Of a stretch of DNA of 7,582 bases, positions 1 through 6,038 are shown piece by piece. Where the stretch lies: NCBI GenBank assembly GCA_002496955.1, contig DALZ01000084.1, positions 1-7,582 of the forward strand, written 5' to 3'. A model generated the notes under the pieces. It was not told the origin of the DNA, did no database searches, and saw only the letters and a list, made by a program, of their open reading frames with translations. A program made the translations under genes and the position numbers. Position 1 is the first letter of the stretch; the number at the start of each line of letters is the position of its first letter. Source of the DNA: Euryarchaeota archaeon UBA128. GTDB lineage: Archaea > Thermoplasmatota > Poseidoniia > Poseidoniales > Poseidoniaceae.

Positions 1-308
1 TTTACATCGATTTTACGGGTGATTGGCATGCTACCGATTTCATCATCTCTATTTTCACTAAATAAATGTCTGATTGCCTTTGCAATAATGTAAATTAATA
101 ACCATGCCCAAAGCATACCCTCCAAGGCCAATACTAGATAGTAAAGTGGCCCTAATGAATGTAATAGTGCAATTCCATCATATGGGGTGCCGTGGATTCC
201 AATAAACATGGATTGTGATAATAAATTAGCGCTAAACCAAATGACTAGTAGCCAAATCATAATCGATGATGTTGATATCTTCTTGCTCTGAGTCACATTA
301 ATCCTCAT
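1..308 (-). CDS. Small two-helix membrane protein, partial (C-terminus beyond window)
   Basis: An ATG at 308 opens a minus-strand frame that stays open for 102 codons to the left edge, so the C-terminus is missing. I read this frame by hand. The product starts MRINVTQSKK, a short polar and basic tail. It then has a hydrophobic segment at about residues 15-33 (IMIWLLVIWFSANLL), a short loop with the motif GIHGTPYDG, a second hydrophobic segment at about 51-76 (LGPLYYLVLALEGMLWAWLL), and a charged tail with SENRDDE. This is the topology of a small integral membrane protein. I do not recognise the family and assign no function. It has its own TATA-like box at 333-340, so it is probably transcribed separately from the membrane protein gene ending at 393. 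The frame and topology are directly visible; expression is inferred. Confidence 0.7.
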   Translation of the reverse strand, partial: MRINVTQSKKISTSSIMIWLLVIWFSANLLSQSMFIGIHGTPYDGIALLHSLGPLYYLVLALEGMLWAWLLIYIIAKAIRHLFSENRDDEIGSMPITRKIDV

Positions 309-332
309 AGTATAATATTACCATTAAACTTG

Positions 333-340
333 ATAAAACC
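333..340 (-). promoter_or_regulatory. TATA-like box for the 1-308 membrane protein
   Basis: On the minus strand this reads GGTTTTAT and lies 25-32 bases before the ATG at 308, in an AT-rich stretch with no Shine-Dalgarno sequence. That spacing is what an archaeal TATA box would have if transcription starts at or next to the start codon (leaderless mRNA). Inferred from sequence and spacing only. Confidence 0.4.
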
Positions 341-392
341 TTTGTTTTAATGCTGTTTTCCGGCGTAATTGAGTTGTTTCATACCATATTCC

Positions 393-1139
393 TTACTCTT
401 CTGCGGAATCTTCTGATGTGTGACCGAGTGCGGCTAAACACTCGTCAACTGCTTCAAGCCACTCAACCGCAACAGCCTTTTTACCACCAGACTCGAGAAA
501 CAGTTCATTCCAGTGAGCTGCCCGTTCATCGTCCTGTAAAAATAGGTTAATTTTGTAAAGCGCAGAGTAAGCCATTGGATTCAGATGTTCCTCATCTCCG
601 TCCCATGCCTTTTCAAAGCATTCAATAGCCCCATGAGGGCCTTGTAACTGACCACGATTAAGTGCGACCATACCGGCTTGACTCCAAGCAAGAGGCAAGC
701 GGCCAATTAGCAATCCTCTGAACACCAACCAAGTTTGACCGCCGCCTAAGACAAGTAAGGCAAGAAAACCCGCCCAGTGCTCAAATTTAGTTAAATCGTC
801 CCAGGTTCGAGTGATAAGTCCTGCAACACCAACACAAAACATGAAACCCGACATCGGAGCAACAAGAACCTCTCTACGGGTGTTTAACATGTGATGAATG
901 CCGGCAACTAAACCAAACGCACCCACAACAGACAAAATACCGAGATGGGCGTCAAGACTAGTCGGATTTTCTGCCGACTGCCCCATCAGTAGCAACCCGG
1001 TGATTGTCAACATGAAATAGCCAAATCTCTTCGCAGGTGTAGGGAACGGCTGACTTCTAGCCCCGAGGATTAGGACTACACCGATGACTGCGTCGAATAC
1101 TAGCAGTATCCACACCATATCTGCTTCTGATAAGATCAT
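393..1139 (-). CDS. Five-helix membrane protein with C-terminal TPR-like domain
   Basis: This is a 248-residue protein of unknown function. The first 150 residues are strongly hydrophobic, with likely transmembrane segments at about 8-27, 39-54, 66-85, 92-110 and 121-146. Residues about 153-185 resemble a tetratricopeptide repeat: small residues, then ALNRGQLQGPHGAIECFEKA, matching the TPR pattern of spaced Ala/Gly and a Phe-x-Lys-Ala end. Residues 188-218 form a second amphipathic helical pair (MAYSALYKINLFLQDDERAA). The last residues are acidic (SEDSAEE). The tail probably acts as a soluble protein-interaction module at the membrane. The ATG at 1139 is the only start before an in-frame stop, and a GGAGG lies 12 bases upstream, rather far for a Shine-Dalgarno site. 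A second Met at residue 8 would also keep the first helix. It lies 45 bases downstream of rlmH on the same strand, so co-transcription is plausible. Confidence 0.82.
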   Translation of the reverse strand: MILSEADMVWILLVFDAVIGVVLILGARSQPFPTPAKRFGYFMLTITGLLLMGQSAENPTSLDAHLGILSVVGAFGLVAGIHHMLNTRREVLVAPMSGFMFCVGVAGLITRTWDDLTKFEHWAGFLALLVLGGGQTWLVFRGLLIGRLPLAWSQAGMVALNRGQLQGPHGAIECFEKAWDGDEEHLNPMAYSALYKINLFLQDDERAAHWNELFLESGGKKAVAVEWLEAVDECLAALGHTSEDSAEE

Positions 1140-1184
1140 GCTATCGACAAACCTCCGATTGATGGGTCATCTTTGAGTATTTGG

Positions 1185-1613
1185 TCATTCTTTGTGATAT
1201 TTAGTACCTTTAATTATTTCAGTGGCCCGATACACCTGTTCAACCAACACAACTGCCGCTAATTCATGAGGGAACGTAAGTCTCGAAAGAGCAATTAGAT
1301 TATCATGCCCGATGCTATATTCCTGCCAACCCTGCGCCGGGCCAATTGCAAGTTCAACATCCCTGTCAGCAATTGACCAGCCTTGAACTAGTTTGCTGAA
1401 TTCAATGGAATTATACTGAGTCCCAGATTCATCGAGGAGATACAAGTTGGTATTCTTGTCTAACTGGGCAAAATAATCTCCAACAGATTTCTTTGAATCA
1501 TGATAATTTAGTTTGACCCCTACCTTCCTGAGACGATTTTGATAATTTTTTAACATTGAGGAGTAGGCTTTCTCCTTGGCCTGCCCGTGAATATGGATAG
1601 TTATTCTTCCCAT
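1185..1613 (-). CDS. rlmH: RlmH-type 23S rRNA (pseudouridine1915-N3)-methyltransferase
   Basis: The product belongs to the RlmH (YbeA) branch of the SPOUT methyltransferases, which use S-adenosylmethionine to N3-methylate pseudouridine 1915 (E. coli numbering) in helix 69 of the large-subunit rRNA. From the ATG at 1613 it has 142 residues, close to the usual 140-160. Family landmarks are visible in order: LLDESG at about 59-64 (usual LDxxG), EFSKLVQGW at 71-79, the SAM-site glycine loop as IGPAQG at 90-95, then LSRLTFPHELAAVVLVEQVYRA at about 109-130 covering the knot, and the C-terminal signature KYHKE at 138-142 (E. coli ends PYHRE). The frame continues upstream to a GTG at 1622 that would add three residues, but the ATG gives the usual beta-strand-first N-terminus GRITIHI and better promoter spacing. 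The glycine loop has Pro in place of the second Gly in the common GGA(D/E)G form. The family is clear; activity on this ribosome is inferred. Confidence 0.93.
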   Translation of the reverse strand: MGRITIHIHGQAKEKAYSSMLKNYQNRLRKVGVKLNYHDSKKSVGDYFAQLDKNTNLYLLDESGTQYNSIEFSKLVQGWSIADRDVELAIGPAQGWQEYSIGHDNLIALSRLTFPHELAAVVLVEQVYRATEIIKGTKYHKE

Positions 1614-1619
1614 GTATAG

Positions 1620-1632
1620 CACACATGGTGTG
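1620..1632. promoter_or_regulatory. Short inverted repeat before rlmH, possible operator
   Basis: CACAC and GTGTG form a perfect 5-base inverted repeat around a 3-base centre (ATG). It lies 7-19 bases before the rlmH ATG, between that start and the TATA-like stretch at 1635-1643. This is where a repressor would block transcription. A 5-base arm can occur by chance, so regulatory function is only a suggestion. Confidence 0.2.
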
Positions 1633-1634
1633 AG

Positions 1635-1643
1635 TTATTGAAA
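1635..1643 (-). promoter_or_regulatory. TATA-like box for rlmH
   Basis: The minus strand reads TTTCAATAA, 22-30 bases before the ATG at 1613. The spacing suits an archaeal leaderless promoter and supports the ATG at 1613 over the GTG at 1622, where the gap would be too short. The match to a TATA consensus is weak. The rest of the divergent region 1614-1706 holds no gene. A plus-strand promoter must also lie in it, but only the A-rich stretch TTCAAAAACT at about 1678-1687 is in place for one. Confidence 0.3.
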
Positions 1644-1706
1644 GGTTCACTCAATTTACGCCAAATGATGAACCAACTTCAAAAACTAGTAGCATTACGG
1701 TAACAT

Positions 1707-2042
1707 ATGGGATGGTGGCCGTTTTCTAAATCGAAATCGTCCAAGCGAGTCATCAGCCCGATTACCAAAGATGGTCGAACTTGGCTACTAGAACTGAGAG
1801 ACATGTGTGAGCGTAATTTCGATAATCCTGAAGAAGCTAAACGCCGAATTAGACAAATGCAAGTTGAGTGGCAAGAATGTCTGGACAACGGTTCGCTCTC
1901 AGGTATAAACAAGGAAGCACTAGAGAGCAGAGCGATACGATTGCTCTCCAGCAGTGATGTTGAGTGGCTGAGGTGGTTAGACGACCTAGAATTCTGGAAA
2001 ACCGGATGGAAACCTGTATCAGAATCCTCAGACAAGGTTTGA
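1707..2042 (+). CDS. Small helical soluble protein of unknown function (first gene of operon)
   Basis: This 111-residue protein starts at the ATG at 1707 and begins MGWWPFSKSKSSKR, a Trp-rich then basic N-terminus. It continues with a charged, mainly helical body: WLLELRDMCERNFDNPEEA, then KRRIRQMQVEWQECLDNG, and a Trp-rich end with DVEWLRWLDDLEFWKTGW. There is no signal peptide or membrane segment, and two Cys residues are present. I do not recognise the family. It is preferred over the opposite-strand frame at 1679-2035 because its composition is that of a soluble globular protein and because its stop lies one base before a possible ATG of the next gene (25 bases before the preferred start). 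It leads the three-gene operon, so its role is probably linked to the PTGES2-like and FGE-like proteins behind it; that is inference from position alone. Confidence 0.72.
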   Translation: MGWWPFSKSKSSKRVISPITKDGRTWLLELRDMCERNFDNPEEAKRRIRQMQVEWQECLDNGSLSGINKEALESRAIRLLSSSDVEWLRWLDDLEFWKTGWKPVSESSDKV

Positions 2043-2067
2043 AATGGGTATTAACGGTGGCGACACT

Positions 2068-2763
2068 ATGTCAAAAGCGACATTACACATGTTGCACACC
2101 TGTCCATTTTGTTGGAAAGTAAGAGGGGTTATCGAATATCTCAACCTAGATGTAGACTACATTTCCGTGAACGGATTGAAAATCAAAAAAGCAGTCTCAT
2201 TCGCCGGCGACTGGGGAAAAGTACCCGTGTTTACCGATGAAAATGGGCAATTTTACACCGATTCAACCCCGATTATGAAGTATCTCGACGAAAACTACAA
2301 CTCAGGAAAGTTACAAACCACAGAAGATTCTGAACGCACCGATAAATGGATGAAATGGGCAGACACAAAAATGTCAAAGGCTACTGTGCCGATTCTTTAC
2401 GGAACGCTCGGCTCCGCATTTAAGACTACCACAAGAATCTCCAAGCTGGAAGAATTTGGTTTCATTTCAAAGCGACTGTATGCTTGGTTAGGGTTCCCAA
2501 TAATGTGGGGAATTATTGCCAAAAAAAGAGTCAAGCAAGACGGCCGCAAACCCAAGCAGTTGTGGCATGATTTGATGACTGAGTTTACTAACGAACACAA
2601 TGGCTTGGACTATTTTGGCGGTGACAAGCCAAACATTGTCGACTTCTCGGTGTTTGGTTACATGCGGTCCATTTCGCCGTTCCCACAATTCTCTCTGTTG
2701 ACAGATCACGTCAATGGCATGAGCTGGTACAACCGCATGGAATCGTTAATTTCTCAGGGTTGA
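2068..2763 (+). CDS. PTGES2-like glutaredoxin/GST-fold protein
   Basis: This protein combines an N-terminal thioredoxin/glutaredoxin fold with a C-terminal all-helical GST domain. It resembles the membrane-associated prostaglandin E synthase 2 (PTGES2) group more than classical GSTs. From the ATG at 2068 it has 231 residues. The N-terminus holds the redox motif CPFC (Cys12, Cys15) followed by WKVRG, as in PTGES2 CPFCSKVR. KVPV carries the cis-Pro (Pro53), and TDS (64-66) sits where the glutathione-contacting Ser is expected. The C-terminal part has RTDKWMKWAD (90-99), FGFISKRLYAWLG (130-142) and YFGGDKPNIVDFSVFGYMRS (182-201), the last matching PTGES2 FMGGQKPNLADLAVYGVLR. The frame also has an ATG at 2044, but 2068 starts directly before the first beta-strand and has GGTGG seven bases upstream. 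It probably acts as a cytosolic thiol or glutathione-dependent oxidoreductase or heme-binding protein; the true substrate is unknown. It lies between an orphan helical protein and an FGE-like membrane protein. Confidence 0.87.
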   Translation: MSKATLHMLHTCPFCWKVRGVIEYLNLDVDYISVNGLKIKKAVSFAGDWGKVPVFTDENGQFYTDSTPIMKYLDENYNSGKLQTTEDSERTDKWMKWADTKMSKATVPILYGTLGSAFKTTTRISKLEEFGFISKRLYAWLGFPIMWGIIAKKRVKQDGRKPKQLWHDLMTEFTNEHNGLDYFGGDKPNIVDFSVFGYMRSISPFPQFSLLTDHVNGMSWYNRMESLISQG

Positions 2764-2765
2764 TT

Positions 2766-3599
2766 ATGAGCAATATCGAACTTAGCGGCCTCAAATTCGA
2801 GTTGTTGGCGGGCGATTCGGTCTTTATTGGAGAAAACAAAGGTGGATGGATTTATGGGGGCCAAAGGCCCAAGCATGAAGTGCGGTGTCCTGATTTCTTT
2901 ATCACCAAAACACCACTAAGTCTGGATGAATTATCCTATATTCTTGATTCTGAACTATCTCCAGGTGATGAAAGGACTTGGAGTGGCGAACGGTTAAGTG
3001 CAATCCTAGCAATTCTCAATGAGCGACTTGTTGAGGTTAAAGAAAAATTACCTTCGCATTGCCAATGGGAAATCCGATGCCCAACACAAAGCGAGTGGTT
3101 ACACGCCAAGGAACAGGAAGTGATTAGTCCGCAGTGTGGGGCAAAGGAAATTCTAGCGGACTCTGTTTCCTCCAACTACCGTGGTGCTATGATGGACGGT
3201 AGGCCACGCAAATTTGAGGGACATGGGCCGATGCAATGGCATACTGCAACGATGGAGATTCATCCCCGTAATGATGCGATTTTCGCTTTGTCTAGCGCCC
3301 CGATGGATCGAAATAACTCCGGACTATCGGTTCGGTTAGTAATAACCCCCATTCGCGAAGGCCCCCCTAGGAAAGTCCCGTCACGAGCAGACTATGGCGC
3401 AAACATTCGTTCGGAATTACTGTGGACTACACTTCTCGGTGTCTTGCCTTCATTTGCCATTCCTTGGCTAAGAGGCATGGGCGATTATGTCTTTACTGGT
3501 TGGGTTAACCTACTGTTTGGTGGCCTCTGCGCAGGATTTGTTACCGGAGCATTTTGGCGGCCTAGGAGACCTATTGTGATGTATGAAGATGGTGAATAA
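2766..3599 (+). CDS. Degenerate FGE/SUMF1-like domain protein with C-terminal membrane hairpin
   Basis: This 277-residue protein starts at the ATG at 2766, two bases after the previous stop, with a partial ribosome-site match (AGGG) just upstream. A TTG at 2760 would extend the frame but overlaps the preceding gene. Residues about 10-195 follow the layout of the formylglycine-generating enzyme/sulfatase-modifying-factor fold: SVFIGE near residue 18 (usual F.MG), RPKHEVRCPDFFITKTPLSL at 34-53 (usual P.H.V.v..F.i...PVT), WEIRCPTQSEWLHA at 101-114 (usual RLPTEAEWEYA), SSNYRG at 135-140, and SVRLVITP at 188-195 (usual GFR.V). The paired cysteines near the end of active FGE and the GNVWEW motif are absent; the only Cys residues are at 41, 99, 105, 125 and 255. 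Two hydrophobic segments follow at about 218-236 and 243-264, then a short charged tail. It is therefore probably a non-catalytic binding protein held at the membrane, and is the last gene of its operon. Confidence 0.75.
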   Translation: MSNIELSGLKFELLAGDSVFIGENKGGWIYGGQRPKHEVRCPDFFITKTPLSLDELSYILDSELSPGDERTWSGERLSAILAILNERLVEVKEKLPSHCQWEIRCPTQSEWLHAKEQEVISPQCGAKEILADSVSSNYRGAMMDGRPRKFEGHGPMQWHTATMEIHPRNDAIFALSSAPMDRNNSGLSVRLVITPIREGPPRKVPSRADYGANIRSELLWTTLLGVLPSFAIPWLRGMGDYVFTGWVNLLFGGLCAGFVTGAFWRPRRPIVMYEDGE

Positions 3600-3621
3600 T
3601 GAGGCTTGCTCGTTGGGAATA

Positions 3622-5997
3622 TCAGTCCTTGGGGTTTGATGCCAATGTTTCCCAGTATGAATCCTGCCTAATTGCATCCGCAGAACATATTGTTGCCATA
3701 TTGACTATGTGCCTTACACCGTCCGAGCGTGCAACAAGTTGTACTGGCTTATCCATACCTTCGAGGATTGGTCCGGTCATTTCTGCACCGCCCAATTCTT
3801 CGAGTAGTTTGTATGCTATATTTGCGGCTGCGAGATTAGGTAACACCAAAACATTGGCCGGACCTTGAAAATTCATGAACGGATAGTCTGATTGCACCGA
3901 GGTATTGAGCGCAGTATCAGCCTGCATCGGTCCATCAATCACTAAAGTGGGATCTATTTCTTTGGCGATGGCAATGGCTTCCTCTATTCTTGTCGAACGC
4001 TGCGCTCTAGTGCTACCAAAATTAGAAAAAGAAAGCAGGGCGACTTTTGGATTGACACCAAACCTACGCGCTATTTTTGCAGTTTGAATAGCAATTTCGG
4101 CTAGCGTTGGGCTGTCTGGATACACGTTTACAGTGGCATCGGCGAGAAATATAGTTCTGCCTTTGACATTAACCATGTAACATCCAATCACACAGTGAGC
4201 AGATGTATCCGAACCAATGACTTCTATGGTTGGTCGTAAAACATCAGCATAATTTCTGCTGACTCCGCCCACAAATCCGTCTGCATCACCACTAGCAACC
4301 ATTTGGCTAGCGAAATAAGGCCGGCTCTTGAGCAATCTTTCAGCATCCTCCAATGTCATGCCTTTTCGTTGACGACGTTTGAATAATGCTGGCGCATATA
4401 CCAACTTCCTCCTCTCATCATACCTGGGGTCAAAAGCGTCATAACTAAAGTTCAGTTTCAATTCCTCAACCATTGAGTCAATTCTTTCTTTTGAACCTAA
4501 CAATATAGGGTGGCATATCCTCTGCTCAACTAACTGTGCGGCAGCCCTTATCACTTTTTCATTATCACCTTCAGGGAAAACAATACGCTTGCCGCGCCCT
4601 CTAACCTGATTAATCATGTGACGCATGATTGAATAAGATAGGCCTAATCTTGACTCTAATTCTTCACGATATTTGGCAATTGAAAATTCCTTTTTGCTAA
4701 TTTGGGTTATACCTTCATCGACTGCAGCCTGAGCAACTGCTGAAGCCTCCCAAATCAGGACTCGTCTATCGAATGGTTTAGGAATTATATATTCTGGACC
4801 AAATTGCATAGTCGCTCCGTCATAAGCCTCAGAAATGTAATCTGGAACTGGTTCTTTGGCCAATTCAGCAAGTGCTTTTGTCGCAGCCATTTTCATGTTT
4901 TGAGTAATGTCTGTAGCTCTGACATCCAAAGCCCCGCGGAAAATGTATGGGAATCCGAGAACATTGTTCACCTGATTTGGATAATCTGAACGCCCAGTAG
5001 CCATTATCGCATCATCTCTTACCTCGCTAACCTCTTCTGGAGTTATCTCTGGGGTTGGATTTGCCAGTGCAAAAATAATTGGTTTATCAGCCATATTAGC
5101 AATCATTTCCTTGGTTACTAAGCCGCCTTTAGAAAGTCCGAGCAAGACATCTGCCCCCAATAGCGCTCCGGCAAGGTCGCTTTCGGGGATGTCATGGGCA
5201 AAAGCAGCCTTGTATTCATTCAATTCATCATTCATCAGGCGTCGCTTTGTTAGCACTCCTTTACTGTCGACCATGCGGATATTCTCACGCTTAACCCCTA
5301 GAGCAACGTAGTGATTTGCGCAAGCAATTGCTGAGGCCCCTGCTCCAAGAACAACCACGGTCAGTTTGTCTAACGATTTTCCTTGAAGTTCAACTGCATT
5401 AATCAAGGCCGCTCCAGAGATGATGGCAGTCCCATGCTGATCGTCATGCATGACTGGAATATCGGTTTCTGCTGCTATTCTCCGCTCAATTTCAAAGCAT
5501 TCTGGGGCTTTAATATCCTCAAGGTTTATCCCACCAAAGGTCTTTGATATATTCACTACCGTTTGAATAAATGATTCCGGATCTTCACTATCAACTTCAA
5601 TATCAAAGACATCAATATCTGCGAAGGTCTTGAGCAGCAAGCCTTTACCCTCCATAACCGGTTTACTTGCTAGTGGGCCGATGTTGCCAAGTCCTAAAAC
5701 CGCCGTACCGTTTGATATAACGGCAACCAAATTCGCTTTCGAGGTATACTTGTAGGCTGTCTCTGGTTTGTCCGCAATTTCTAGACATGGGTATGCTACT
5801 CCTGGCGAGTATGCTAGACTCAGTTCATGAGCGGTTGAATGAGGTTTAGTTGGCACAACCTTGATTTTACCATGAGGTTTTGCGGCATGGTAGTTAAGAG
5901 CATCTTGCTTGAGTTGTTGCTCACGTCGATCTTCCAAAGTGGTCACTTCCAAAACCTCGAAACTCGATTCGATGTTTGATTGTTTGGGGCGATACAC
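3622..5997 (-). CDS. maeB: MaeB-type malic enzyme with C-terminal phosphotransacetylase-like domain
   Basis: This enzyme oxidatively decarboxylates L-malate to pyruvate and CO2 with NAD(P)+, joining the TCA cycle to pyruvate, acetyl-CoA and gluconeogenesis. The full-length hybrid has 791 residues; E. coli MaeB has 759. Malic domain (about 26-440): LAYSPGVAYPC with catalytic Tyr63, MEGKG with Lys118, INLEDIKAPECF (158-168) and HDDQHGT (184-190) with the divalent-metal ligands, Rossmann loop VLGAGASA (216-223), ALANPTPE (310-317), and TGRSDYPNQVNNVLGFPYIF (334-353). PTA-like domain (about 468-775): RIVFPEGDNEKVIRA (471-485), FLADATVNVYPD (617-628), LLSFSNFGSTRA (654-665). The last has SNFGS, as in E. 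coli MaeB, where true PTAs have STKGSA, so the domain is probably regulatory (acyl-CoA sensing) rather than catalytic. The GTG at 5997 is the first start after a stop, and a TATA-like box 27-34 bases upstream supports it. A GTG at 5946 behind GAGGT would remove an extra 17 residues and match MaeB length better. Confidence 0.95.
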   Translation of the reverse strand: MYRPKQSNIESSFEVLEVTTLEDRREQQLKQDALNYHAAKPHGKIKVVPTKPHSTAHELSLAYSPGVAYPCLEIADKPETAYKYTSKANLVAVISNGTAVLGLGNIGPLASKPVMEGKGLLLKTFADIDVFDIEVDSEDPESFIQTVVNISKTFGGINLEDIKAPECFEIERRIAAETDIPVMHDDQHGTAIISGAALINAVELQGKSLDKLTVVVLGAGASAIACANHYVALGVKRENIRMVDSKGVLTKRRLMNDELNEYKAAFAHDIPESDLAGALLGADVLLGLSKGGLVTKEMIANMADKPIIFALANPTPEITPEEVSEVRDDAIMATGRSDYPNQVNNVLGFPYIFRGALDVRATDITQNMKMAATKALAELAKEPVPDYISEAYDGATMQFGPEYIIPKPFDRRVLIWEASAVAQAAVDEGITQISKKEFSIAKYREELESRLGLSYSIMRHMINQVRGRGKRIVFPEGDNEKVIRAAAQLVEQRICHPILLGSKERIDSMVEELKLNFSYDAFDPRYDERRKLVYAPALFKRRQRKGMTLEDAERLLKSRPYFASQMVASGDADGFVGGVSRNYADVLRPTIEVIGSDTSAHCVIGCYMVNVKGRTIFLADATVNVYPDSPTLAEIAIQTAKIARRFGVNPKVALLSFSNFGSTRAQRSTRIEEAIAIAKEIDPTLVIDGPMQADTALNTSVQSDYPFMNFQGPANVLVLPNLAAANIAYKLLEELGGAEMTGPILEGMDKPVQLVARSDGVRHIVNMATICSADAIRQDSYWETLASNPKD

Positions 5998-6002
5998 TAA
6001 AC

Positions 6003-6016
6003 AAAAACCGGTTTTT
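6003..6016. promoter_or_regulatory. Perfect 14-base palindrome between divergent genes, candidate operator
   Basis: AAAAACCGGTTTTT is its own reverse complement. It lies 6-19 bases before the maeB GTG, between that start and the maeB TATA-like box, so a bound dimeric repressor would cover the transcription start. The core ACCGG recurs at 6031-6035 next to the box. It could also serve the divergent secreted-protein gene. Operator function is inferred from symmetry and position. Confidence 0.4.
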
Positions 6017-6022
6017 TTGGGC

Positions 6023-6031
6023 TAATTTTAA
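6023..6031 (-). promoter_or_regulatory. TATA-like box for maeB
   Basis: The minus strand reads TTAAAATTA, ending about 26 bases before the GTG at 5997. The spacing fits an archaeal promoter giving an mRNA with almost no leader, and favours the GTG at 5997 over the internal GTG at 5946. No strong ribosome site precedes 5997, which is consistent. This is the best promoter candidate in the window, but it rests on sequence alone. Confidence 0.45.
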
Positions 6032-6038
6032 CCGGCGT

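Noticed and set aside
1620..1622. GTG at 1622 as the rlmH start
   Set aside because: It adds only three residues before an ATG that matches the usual RlmH N-terminus and has better promoter spacing.
1679..2035. Minus-strand frame of 118 codons opposite the 111-residue gene
   Set aside because: Its product is Ser- and Leu-rich with low complexity, as expected from the antisense of a real gene, and the plus-strand frame fits the operon spacing.
2044..2067. ATG at 2044 as the start of the PTGES2-like gene
   Set aside because: The eight extra residues (MGINGGDT) are Gly-rich and precede the first strand of the fold; the ATG at 2068 has a GGTGG upstream. It remains possible.
3599..3868. Plus-strand frame of 89 codons after the FGE-like gene
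   Set aside because: It lies almost wholly antisense to the conserved PTA-like domain of maeB.
6012..6018. Run of seven T as a possible terminator
   Set aside because: It lies between two divergent start regions, where no transcript should end, and is better explained as part of the palindrome and AT-rich promoter region.
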